Of a stretch of 64,000 nt of DNA, positions 33,253 through 41,562 are shown one piece after another; the first letter of the stretch is position 1, and each line of letters opens with the position of its first letter. A program made the translations under genes and the position numbers. The stretch comes from Giardia muris. Taxonomy: Eukaryota; Fornicata; Diplomonadida; Hexamitidae. The DNA is taken from positions 310,001 through 374,000 of the forward strand of contig CM016928.1 of the NCBI GenBank assembly GCA_006247105.1. The letters are read 5' to 3'. The notes beneath the pieces were generated by a model that made no database searches, had not been told where the DNA came from, and saw only the letters and a program-made list of their open reading frames with translations.

Positions 33253-33906
33253 ATGCCTGGCGTTTGCTGTTCCAAGTGTCCCCTCCGTGAGCATCTAGCG
33301 AAGGCGAAGGCCGAGCTCAGCGAGAGCGAGATCCAGTCTCGCAAGGACGAGATTCGTTGCTCAATCAAGCACGCGGAGAAGCCCCTGATGGTCTTCCTCG
33401 CCGGCCTCACTTTTGAGACGCCTATCGCCTTCGCCTTTAACATCGTCGTCTCGGCTCTCCTCGTCGCTCTCGCGTGGTCGCTCCCGAGCAACGCCCTCTT
33501 CAACATCCTCCTGGTCCTGACGCTCCTCTTCGCCACCAACGCAGCCTTCAAGACCGCCTGGTTCGACCGGCTCTTTACCCCGATTTACAGTAAGGCTTGC
33601 CACTGCGAGAAGAAGGTGGACCTGCTCTACGAGGGCCTGGCCATCCTTTGCCTCAAGAAGGGCGAGGGGTGCGGCTGCTGCTGCTGCCCCCGTAAGATGT
33701 GCAAAGACTGCCCCAAGAAGGCGCTCCTCTGCACGGCAGGGCTCCTGGTTGTCACATTCCTCCTCCCGGCCCCCCTCCTCCTGACGCTCCTCCTCGTCGC
33801 CCTGAATCTCCTCCCATTCTACGTCAAGTACGTCGCTAAGCCACAGGGACACTGCTCAGGCGGCGTCTGCTGCGCTAACTCCCAAGAGGACAAGAAGGAC
33901 GAGTGA
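33253..33906 (+). CDS. Reticulon-like membrane protein B (Cys-rich loop)
   Basis: 217 residues, a paralogue of the protein at 28969. It has the same two-hairpin layout and the shared LPSNALF motif in the turn of hairpin 1. It differs by cysteine clusters: CCSKCP at the N-terminus, GCGCCCCPRKMCKDCP in the loop between hairpins (about residues 137-152), and GGVCCANS near the end. These could bind metal or be palmitoylated. The C-terminus is charged (QEDKKDE). The start follows CCCGAAAAAGAA. Reticulon-like ER shaping is inferred from topology. Confidence 0.72.
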   Translation: MPGVCCSKCPLREHLAKAKAELSESEIQSRKDEIRCSIKHAEKPLMVFLAGLTFETPIAFAFNIVVSALLVALAWSLPSNALFNILLVLTLLFATNAAFKTAWFDRLFTPIYSKACHCEKKVDLLYEGLAILCLKKGEGCGCCCCPRKMCKDCPKKALLCTAGLLVVTFLLPAPLLLTLLLVALNLLPFYVKYVAKPQGHCSGGVCCANSQEDKKDE

Positions 33907-33937
33907 TTCGTGTAAATATGGACGCCTCCCCGCCTTC

Positions 33938-36900
33938 TCATTGAGCCGAACGCATGACGACGAGCCCCTGCCGAATTGCCGCAACCGGGACGACCTCCGC
34001 GTCCGCTGGGACGATGACATGAGCGAGCTGGCATTGAAGCAAACGACACGGGGTTTGGAGAGTGTCGATTTTCGCCTCCACCGGGGCTGCCGTTGAGGGC
34101 TGTGGATCAGCTTCTGTGCCTGTTTTAGCCTCGGTATCGGCCTCAGGCTCTACACCCTCGACGACGGTCCGAAGATTTGCACTGTCCGCCTCACGTAAGA
34201 AGTGCCGCGTCGCAGTCAAGTGCGCCTGTGCGAGGAACGAGAAGCAATCGTCGTCGGCGGTCGTCGTCCCCACATGGGACTCGGCGGCGTGCAAGGAGAG
34301 CCGCGCAGACTGTAAATACTTCTCAATGGACGCGGCGGCGCGTTCGCGGGTGTATTCCGGATACGGGTGGTTATGTTCTGCTGGGATCGCAAGCGTCGTA
34401 TCCCAGGGCTCGACAATAATCTCCCCGTCGTCCTGTATCGCCGGTAGAACTGTAATGCAGACATCCGGTCGGAAACAAAGCCCGAGACACGCCGCGAGCG
34501 GATGCCAGGCGTGTGACTCTGCAAAGAGAAGTGCCCCAACAAAGGCGAAGTCATCTGGTAATCCGATGTGTGTGCGTAGGCTGAAGCTGCAGTTCATCCC
34601 TCCAGCATTCAGGATCCCAAGCGCAAGCATCTGGGCACGGATCCCAAGGCTCGTCGCTTCAACATACTTCGTGTCGGTGAGTCCCCCGACGATATCCGCC
34701 CGGAACTGGGCACAATACTTCTGGCAGGAGAAGCCCTCGTCCATGAGGGCCTCAACCTCCTGTGCGTATGAAGGAGTGGCCTTTTCTCCGCCCTCGGGAG
34801 CAGCTGAGGATGGAGTCGCCGATACCGTCTCAAAGGCTCGGAACTCTCGAGCACGCTCGCTAAGGCTTGCGGGGACCTGAAGTAAACGATTGTATGCCTT
34901 GACACGGGCGACAAAGGCCTTGCTATGGTCCTCTTCGTACAAGACGCGCTTTTGGCGATCAACAAGCGGTGGTTCAGGCTCAAGCTTGATTGGTTCCGGA
35001 AGCTCGCGCGATGGACAATTCTGTAGGACTAATGCCTGTGCAATCACGGCATCTGCACGGACCGCTTCCACCTGGTCCGCCATCAGAGTGCGTAGTTCCA
35101 CTACGACGTCAGGGTCCCAGGAGCCGGCATTCAGGTACCCAAGGGCAAGAGCCGCACCACGTCGACATGCGATACGATGGGACTTCGCGGCCATTGATAG
35201 AAGGTCGTTCGCGTACCTCGGGCTGGTAAAGACAAAGGAGGTCATAAGGATCCCGTAGAAGCTGACCTTCTCGACACTTGAACGTGTCGCAATGCTTACT
35301 AGCTGAGTCGCTACCTCCAGGGAGTTGGTATGGGCGTACGCTAGACCAAGGGCAAGAGGCCCGGCCTCCTGAATCCCTTCACAGAACTTATCCGCCAGTT
35401 TTGGCGCCTCGAGGGCACGCGGTTCGAAGTCCAGCAGAAACTCAACGGCCCGATCTGCTTCACGCTCAAGCTTGTAGCAAGTGAGGGCGAGACATAGGGC
35501 TGCGCCCGTCCGGATCTTCTCGTGCCTCGACGTGAAGTAATCAAGTACGCGGGCGGCAACCGAAGAGAAGATGTTCTGGACGCCGTTGGCCGGGTGGCCC
35601 GAAAGGAGAGGCGCCCCGAATAGGTCCACGCAGTAGCCGGATAGATTGAACGCGCGGAGGAACTCAGAGTTACCGAGATGAAGAAGCCCGATTCCCAGCA
35701 GAACGCCATAGATTGCATCCGGATGCGCTGCGCCTGGGAGGTCGAGGATCGTCGCCAAAAAGGCGGTCAAGCTCTCGTCGCCACTCCCGAGGCTTGATAG
35801 CCCGACAGCGATGGCGTACCCGAAAATCAGGGCCTCATAGCCTTGAACAAGAGCGGACGCCGGAACATTCCCATCCTCATCAAATGTTGCAATGAGACCT
35901 CGTGGTGCTGTGATCACCTCGAGCGCGGCGTCAACCAGGGCCAGAGGAGCCACCTCAGAGTATGTCGAAGTCCCCGCATACATGATGGCGATTGCTAGGA
36001 GAGCGCCACCGCAGGCGTAGCCGTCGTTCTCCGCCGTCAACCTTCCTTGTGCAAGGGCGTCGTAGAAGGGCGTGTAGAACTCGGCGCACCGCCCCGAATC
36101 GCAATTCCGATAGACAAGCCCCCCATGTGCAAGTCTGCTGAAGCGGTCCCAGTTCGCCATGTCCCAGTGCTTATCCGTACGCTTCGGCATCGTGCTCCCC
36201 GTCTGCATCTGCATCAGGGAGAGCATAAGGTGCGACGAGAGGAGGAGAAACTTGTCCGCGGCGATACGGAGCTCCTTGCTCTGGATCCCGCTCAGCGTCG
36301 CCTTATCGAGCCTCATATTCGCGGGGTCCGAGAGGAACGCATGAGACATCTTGCGGGTCGTTTGACCGCTTAGAATCTGCTCTCGCATTGACGCAACAAA
36401 GGTCCGCTGGAAGGGTGTCTTCCAGGGGTGTCCTTCTAGCATCGCCGTGAGAGCATCAAGGTGGACAACGGGGAGCACAGACACCAGGAGGAAGCAGATC
36501 TGGACGAGCTGGAGCAGAAGGGTCGCTCGGGACAGCTGGCTATCACCACCATTTCCATTCATCGGGTGTTCTGGCATCTGTTCGAGTATTCCACAGATCA
36601 GTTCTCGAAGCAAGTTGAGGTCACGAGTCTTCGCATAACAGACGGCTGCATCCTCATACAGTTCACGACGGGCATACTCTCGTCCAATCACTCGGACTAG
36701 GTCTGTTCTAAATGCTTTCTCATCAATGAAGTCAGCATCCTTCTCGATTAACTGCAAAGTCTCCAGTGGCAACTCGGTGATGAAGGGTCCGATCTTATGA
36801 TCTGCCAGGAATGGAGAGGTAGGGACTAGTTCAGGTGCCTTGTCCGCCTGGAGAGTCAAGTGTCTTGTCTGCATGAGAAAACTAAGCCCCGCGTCCGAGC

Positions 36901-37678
36901 TAGAGGCCTGAAGAATCCGATCGATCACGGGGACAATGGACTCGATGGGCAAGTACGCCAGCTCCGGATAGACGATCTGCTGACGTTCTCCAACCTGCAT
37001 GTAATCGGAATAGCGGGCGTGGGCAGCACCCTTCACGTAACGGTTGATAAACTCCGCATCAGTCCGTGGCGGTGTCTCGAGAGGTGCAGTTGGTGAGCCA
37101 AGACACTGACTCACGTTGAGGTCAGGAGCCGCTACTGGGTCTGCACCTCGCCCGAAGACATCGACGGTCTGGCAGTGCATCAGTCCCGCATAGAGAGGCT
37201 TTGTGACGAGCTCAGAGGCGAGGTGACGCTGGCTTGTCCGAACGCTGCGTATCGAGAACGCGGCCGAGCTGCAGCTACCAGGGATGGGGCGGGCGGCACG
37301 GGGGTCGATAGCACTCCCCTCCGTGTACCGGAGAGAGGCTAGGGATCCCGCAACTGAGCCCGAACGGATTGAGACGTAGAAGTCCAAGATCGCCGTCGCG
37401 ACCTCCGAGCTGTACAGGGTTCCATCTCGGAGATCGGGGGTCTCGACAAGGAGGGCGAAGAAGGCCGCGAGCCCGATGCGAGTCTCCGCGTGGAAGAACG
37501 CCGAGAGGAAGCGGCAGAGCCCAGGATCGCGCGTGGCGAACGCTTCCTGGCAGAGTGCGACGACTCGGTCCATCGGGACCAGATAGTGGAAATCGCCGAC
37601 GTAGGCGGTCGCGCGGGCGACGGCCTCGTGATCCCGCGCGAAGCCGGGCGCCTGGACAAGCAACGAGAGCTGCGACAT
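33938..37678 (-). CDS. RPN2: 26S proteasome regulatory subunit RPN2 (PSMD1)
   Basis: 1246 residues, longer than the usual 950-1000. The PC-repeat toroid is evident: NWDRFSRLAHGGLVYRN, YACGGALLAIAIMYAG, LIFGYAIAVGLSSLGSGDES, YGVLLGIGLLHLGNSEFL and RRGAALALGYLNAG. The diagnostic RPN2 end follows (RAQMLALGILNAGGMNCSFSLRTHIGLPDDFAFVGALLF, then CFRPDVCITVL). The extra length comes from N-terminal helical regions and a linker of about 100 residues near 930. RPN2 is the scaffold of the 19S base that holds RPN13 and ubiquitin receptors. Its ATG lies 8 bp from the divergent gene's ATG. Confidence 0.9.
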   Translation of the reverse strand: MSQLSLLVQAPGFARDHEAVARATAYVGDFHYLVPMDRVVALCQEAFATRDPGLCRFLSAFFHAETRIGLAAFFALLVETPDLRDGTLYSSEVATAILDFYVSIRSGSVAGSLASLRYTEGSAIDPRAARPIPGSCSSAAFSIRSVRTSQRHLASELVTKPLYAGLMHCQTVDVFGRGADPVAAPDLNVSQCLGSPTAPLETPPRTDAEFINRYVKGAAHARYSDYMQVGERQQIVYPELAYLPIESIVPVIDRILQASSSDAGLSFLMQTRHLTLQADKAPELVPTSPFLADHKIGPFITELPLETLQLIEKDADFIDEKAFRTDLVRVIGREYARRELYEDAAVCYAKTRDLNLLRELICGILEQMPEHPMNGNGGDSQLSRATLLLQLVQICFLLVSVLPVVHLDALTAMLEGHPWKTPFQRTFVASMREQILSGQTTRKMSHAFLSDPANMRLDKATLSGIQSKELRIAADKFLLLSSHLMLSLMQMQTGSTMPKRTDKHWDMANWDRFSRLAHGGLVYRNCDSGRCAEFYTPFYDALAQGRLTAENDGYACGGALLAIAIMYAGTSTYSEVAPLALVDAALEVITAPRGLIATFDEDGNVPASALVQGYEALIFGYAIAVGLSSLGSGDESLTAFLATILDLPGAAHPDAIYGVLLGIGLLHLGNSEFLRAFNLSGYCVDLFGAPLLSGHPANGVQNIFSSVAARVLDYFTSRHEKIRTGAALCLALTCYKLEREADRAVEFLLDFEPRALEAPKLADKFCEGIQEAGPLALGLAYAHTNSLEVATQLVSIATRSSVEKVSFYGILMTSFVFTSPRYANDLLSMAAKSHRIACRRGAALALGYLNAGSWDPDVVVELRTLMADQVEAVRADAVIAQALVLQNCPSRELPEPIKLEPEPPLVDRQKRVLYEEDHSKAFVARVKAYNRLLQVPASLSERAREFRAFETVSATPSSAAPEGGEKATPSYAQEVEALMDEGFSCQKYCAQFRADIVGGLTDTKYVEATSLGIRAQMLALGILNAGGMNCSFSLRTHIGLPDDFAFVGALLFAESHAWHPLAACLGLCFRPDVCITVLPAIQDDGEIIVEPWDTTLAIPAEHNHPYPEYTRERAAASIEKYLQSARLSLHAAESHVGTTTADDDCFSFLAQAHLTATRHFLREADSANLRTVVEGVEPEADTEAKTGTEADPQPSTAAPVEAKIDTLQTPCRLLQCQLAHVIVPADAEVVPVAAIRQGLVVMRSAQ

Positions 37679-37686
37679 TTTTTTCG
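37679..37686. promoter_or_regulatory. 8-bp spacer between divergent RPN2 and LRR/coiled-coil genes
   Basis: TTTTTTCG alone separates the two start codons. The T6 tract acts as the A-rich pre-ATG tract for RPN2 on the minus strand and as the T-rich tract for the plus gene. Both 5' UTRs must be at most a few bases unless each transcript begins inside the other gene. Confidence 0.55.
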
Positions 37687-40035
37687 ATGCCAGCAGACCA
37701 AGGAAAGGAGACTGACCCTCGGGAGGAGGGGGCCACCCTCGAGCTCGTCTACCCGCACGTCCAGGACGTCTGCCTGAGCAGCCTCGTCGACGTTTCGATA
37801 AGCCCGCGGACGCAACGGGTGGTGATCCGCGGGCATGCGATCAGAAACATTGATGTCCTGACGAACTACCGGACCATCACGTGCCTGGAGTTGGGGAGCA
37901 TCCAGCTTGATATGTCCTTCTCGGCGTTCTTGCACCTCGTCGGGGCACGCGATAGCTTTCCCTCTCTACGGTCTGTCTCGATAGACTCCGTTCTCTTTCA
38001 GAAGCCGAGCCAGCGGGCGGTGACGAAGAAGCGGCGGAACAACTTGGAGGTCCTGATGGTCAAGGGGCTCTTCCTTGCAGACGGAACCCCATTCGGGACC
38101 TTTCTGGAGTATGCTAGCACGGCTCTCAATAGTATTACTCTGAAAGAGCTAGTTCTCTCGTTCCAGGAGAGAGGGTTGACACTGTCACAGCTAGCTTCGA
38201 CTGGTTCTGGCCTCAGGCTCGATGAAGTCCCAGAGGATACTCAAGTCGTGAAGCTTCTTGTCTACTTCCCGAACCTACAGCGATATAATGGTAGTGACAT
38301 AACTCCAGAGCTACGGAACCTTTCCCAGGCACACGCAAAGCGGCTAGTGATTAGTATGCGGAATCGGCTTCAGGAGGCAAGCACTCTGATAACGGATAGC
38401 TCGACTAGTCTCACTAAACAAAGTGCTTTGCTGCAAAAGAAAGAGGAGGACTTAGAGACGGAACGGGCAAGAAATGCAGAACTACTTGAGCGCTCACTTG
38501 TATTGGAGGCGCGCTGCACATCACTCAACGAGGCATTACAGCGGGCACAGTCACATACAGAATTGGTTGGGTATCTTCAAGGGTTAGCAAGGCCAGTTAA
38601 TCTGGAAGAGACCTATCCTCACGATCTTAGCACTCGAATCACGAGTTGCTTGTCACGGATCACGGGAAGCTCGTCTCATAGCGGCCCATCCGAACGTCTT
38701 CTTGAGGCCACTCTGATGTTACAGGAGCAAGGTACCACACCCTCTGTCTCGACCCTAGTGGCCTATTTAGAGGCACAGTGTAACCGTTCTGGGATGTTAT
38801 CGGAGGATATGCAAGCACAGTTCTTCCAAAGAAGTCAGAAGCAATACGCTGAAATTCAAACCCTCATAGATGCTTTACTAGAAGCGCGGGAACAGTTGGA
38901 GCTCAATCGGCGCGAGGCTGATGACCTGCTTACCCGTTCGCAGAACAGCGAGACACAGAATGCGGAGTTGCGGAGACGAGTCAAAGATTTGGAGGAACGG
39001 TTGCGAGTCTCCCCTCCTATGCAGCTGCAAGCGGGGCCCCCAAGCGCAAAGGAGAAGAAGGCATACGAGCAACAGATAGAAGAGCTGACCGGCCAGGTGG
39101 AGGTGCTACGGGACCAGCTCGAGTTGCAGAAGCTTGAGGCGACCGTCTCTCCTGACTACGTCTGTAGTCGTTGCCTCGATGCCTCTCTCAATAGGCTACA
39201 GGACACGCTGAGTACGTCCAAGGGGAGCGCACGAAGTCGGCATCGAACTCCACGAGAGCTTCGGTCGGCTTCTGATGCATCAGACCAGGAGGTCAAACGG
39301 CCTCTTAGCTCAGTGATGATACAAACGACCGGAACAGAGACATACGCCACTCGCGAAGCCGAGATCCAAACGTTTCAGATGTTACAGGTATTGCAGTCTG
39401 CACAGGGGACGCAGACCACAGGGGACGACACCTCATCATCTGATCCCGACGTCGCTGTTACTCTTGCACGTCTTGAAGGTCAATACGATAGGCTCAGCAC
39501 GGCATACAACGTCTTCCAGGAGCAGTTTGCAGCGAGCACCATGGAAGCGGAGCGGCTGCGGAAGGAGAATACGCAGCTCCGAAGGGATTGCGAGGCCCTC
39601 GCCGACGAGCTGAGAGGACGTGCCTCATCTCCAACGCGTGATCGGTCAGAAAAGGCCAAACTCCTCCTTGAAATCAGTCGTCTAACAGAGCAGCGTGACA
39701 GCTATAAGGAGAAGCTGCGAAAGGCCGTCGCATATGCGAGACAGGTGATGGCAGCCTATGAGACACTATCAACGGCGATAACGACAGCGAAGGCAAAGAG
39801 CCCACGGCGACGAGCGAGCTCAGGGGATGGATATATCAAGCAGTTGAATGCCCTCGAGAATGATGTCGAACGCCTTCGTCACCTCAACGAGGTGCAACGA
39901 CGGAAGGTGGAGGCATGTAGTCGGCGGAAGCCACAGTCACCAAGGGCACGGGAGCCCAACACCCTCCTCAGCCAAGACTTCGTCCGGGAGCTGGAGAAGC
40001 TCGCGACGCACATTGACGCGGTTTTGGGAGTCTAA
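37687..40035 (+). CDS. LRR-like / coiled-coil protein
   Basis: 782 residues. Residues about 30-215 have a leucine-rich-repeat feel (NIDVLTNYRTITCLELGSI, FPSLRSVSIDSVLF, LKELVLSF, FPNLQRYNGSDI). They are followed by long coiled coils (about 220-310, 390-500, 600-680), interrupted by Ser/Thr-rich stretches. This arrangement occurs in centriole, basal-body and flagellar proteins, but I cannot match a specific one. It starts at 37687 and ends 15 bp before the FKBP gene. Confidence 0.82.
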   Translation: MPADQGKETDPREEGATLELVYPHVQDVCLSSLVDVSISPRTQRVVIRGHAIRNIDVLTNYRTITCLELGSIQLDMSFSAFLHLVGARDSFPSLRSVSIDSVLFQKPSQRAVTKKRRNNLEVLMVKGLFLADGTPFGTFLEYASTALNSITLKELVLSFQERGLTLSQLASTGSGLRLDEVPEDTQVVKLLVYFPNLQRYNGSDITPELRNLSQAHAKRLVISMRNRLQEASTLITDSSTSLTKQSALLQKKEEDLETERARNAELLERSLVLEARCTSLNEALQRAQSHTELVGYLQGLARPVNLEETYPHDLSTRITSCLSRITGSSSHSGPSERLLEATLMLQEQGTTPSVSTLVAYLEAQCNRSGMLSEDMQAQFFQRSQKQYAEIQTLIDALLEAREQLELNRREADDLLTRSQNSETQNAELRRRVKDLEERLRVSPPMQLQAGPPSAKEKKAYEQQIEELTGQVEVLRDQLELQKLEATVSPDYVCSRCLDASLNRLQDTLSTSKGSARSRHRTPRELRSASDASDQEVKRPLSSVMIQTTGTETYATREAEIQTFQMLQVLQSAQGTQTTGDDTSSSDPDVAVTLARLEGQYDRLSTAYNVFQEQFAASTMEAERLRKENTQLRRDCEALADELRGRASSPTRDRSEKAKLLLEISRLTEQRDSYKEKLRKAVAYARQVMAAYETLSTAITTAKAKSPRRRASSGDGYIKQLNALENDVERLRHLNEVQRRKVEACSRRKPQSPRAREPNTLLSQDFVRELEKLATHIDAVLGV

Positions 40036-40050
40036 AATAGGATTTCGCGG

Positions 40051-40398
40051 ATGGTGCGAAGAGATGATAGGCTGGTCAAGCACATCCTTCGGCACGGAGA
40101 TGGACGGACGCGCCCGGAGAAGGGGAGAGCCGTTCTCCTTCACTATACGGCTGCGCATCGGAATGGGCAGATTTTTGACTCAACACACCTCGAACCGCAA
40201 GGCCCACGGCATTTCGTCGTAGGCTTGGGACAGCTGATCAAGGGGATCGACCTGGCGGTCCAGTCGATGAGTGAGGGCGAGCATGCACTCATTCGAGTCC
40301 CTGCCATCTATGCCTATGGAGCCCAGGGCCTACCCGGGCTTGTCCCTCCCGACACAGATCTGATTTATGAAGTCTCCCTTGTACGAGTCCTGAGATAA
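40051..40398 (+). CDS. FKBP-type peptidyl-prolyl isomerase
   Basis: 115 residues, a single FKBP domain with no targeting signal. Conserved parts: VLLHYTAAHRNGQIFDST, GLGQLIKGIDLAVQSMSEGE, and the YAYGAQG..G.VPPDTDLIYEVSLVRV end. Most active-site residues of FKBP12 have counterparts (the Tyr of HYTA, the Asp of FDST, the Tyr of YAYG), but the cavity-floor Trp (IRGWE in FKBP12) is Ile here (IKGID). Catalysis is plausible; drug binding would probably be weaker (inference). Start ATG at 40051. Confidence 0.93.
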   Translation: MVRRDDRLVKHILRHGDGRTRPEKGRAVLLHYTAAHRNGQIFDSTHLEPQGPRHFVVGLGQLIKGIDLAVQSMSEGEHALIRVPAIYAYGAQGLPGLVPPDTDLIYEVSLVRVLR

Positions 40399-40407
40399 GA
40401 AAAAGTG

Positions 40408-41502
40408 ATGTTGGAGCGTCTGACGATCGTCTCCACGACGGCGTCTCGAGCTCTTGCTGAGCGTATCGTAGCGCTCCTCCAGCCTCACTACACGTACCCG
40501 CTCCAGGTCTCCCTCCTCATCAAGCGCTTCGCCGACGGGGAGATCGACTTACGCTATGAGTCGAATATCCGTGGGACTGACCTCTTCATCGTCGGGGCGA
40601 TCTGCCCTCCGAACTGCAACGACGCCCTTATGGAGCTACTACTGGCAATTGACGCGGCGAAGCGCGCCTCGGCCGGGCGTGTCACGGCCATCATCCCTTA
40701 TTTCGGGTATGCCCGCCAGGACCGCAAATCGGCCTCCCGCACCCCCATCTCCGCGAAGCTCGTCACGGACCTGCTAATTGCTGCGGGGGTGGACCGAGTC
40801 GTCGTCCAGGATATCCATGCGGCCCAGATCCAAGGCTTCTTCCCGTCTACTGTTCCTTTCGATCATATCAGCGGGTACTTCGTCTTTACTGAATCCATCA
40901 TGGCGATGTTCCAGAGGATCCAGGATAAGCTTGTCGTGGTCTCCCCTGACGCTGGCGGGGCGGCACGTTCTCGCCAGTTAGCATCTCTCTTGCATGCCGA
41001 GCTTGCCATTGTGGACAAGAGGCGAGTAGTGGCAAATCAATGCGACGTGATGAACGTCATTGGAGACGTGGCTGGGAAGGTTTGCTTGATATACGACGAT
41101 ATGGTGGATACCGCTCGCACGTTGGTCAAGGCCGCGCAAGCTCTCAAGGAGAAGGGCGCCCATATGGTCTATGCCTGTGCCTCCCATGCGGTTCTCTCGG
41201 GCGAGGCGTCTGAGCGCATCCGCGACAGTTGCATCGACGGAATTATCTTCTCAGACTCAATTTCCTTGACGAGGGAGGCCAAGGAGATCCTGGGAAAGAA
41301 GGTGACCGTCATCAGCGGGGACTTCATGTTTTACCGATGTATCCAATGCATTCACAACAACACGTCGTTAGGTGAGAGTCTGGACCAGCTTCGAGAGGGA
41401 TTCGTCTCCCAAAGAGTCGAGGTCGACCAGCAATTCTATATTGATAGGGGTGGCGTCCCACTGTCGCGTAGCCATTGCACCACCCCCAAGCTGAGCGTCT
41501 AG
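40408..41502 (+). CDS. PRPS: Ribose-phosphate pyrophosphokinase (PRPP synthetase)
   Basis: 364 residues. It makes PRPP from ribose 5-phosphate and ATP. All signatures are present: FADGEIDLRYESNIRG, ATP-site PYFGYARQDRK, QDIHAAQIQGFF with the metal-binding His, SPDAGGAARSRQL, and the PRPP loop IYDDMVDTARTLVKAA. A C-terminal extension of about 40 residues follows the core. It is linked metabolically to the ribokinase at 13.1 kb, and PRPP serves purine and pyrimidine base salvage. The true ATG is at 40408, after GAAAAAGTG. Confidence 0.95.
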   Translation: MLERLTIVSTTASRALAERIVALLQPHYTYPLQVSLLIKRFADGEIDLRYESNIRGTDLFIVGAICPPNCNDALMELLLAIDAAKRASAGRVTAIIPYFGYARQDRKSASRTPISAKLVTDLLIAAGVDRVVVQDIHAAQIQGFFPSTVPFDHISGYFVFTESIMAMFQRIQDKLVVVSPDAGGAARSRQLASLLHAELAIVDKRRVVANQCDVMNVIGDVAGKVCLIYDDMVDTARTLVKAAQALKEKGAHMVYACASHAVLSGEASERIRDSCIDGIIFSDSISLTREAKEILGKKVTVISGDFMFYRCIQCIHNNTSLGESLDQLREGFVSQRVEVDQQFYIDRGGVPLSRSHCTTPKLSV

Positions 41503-41562
41503 CCCCACTTCTTCCATTGTGAACTCTTCTGGGATTACTTCCTTCACAACGAAAATCATTCG

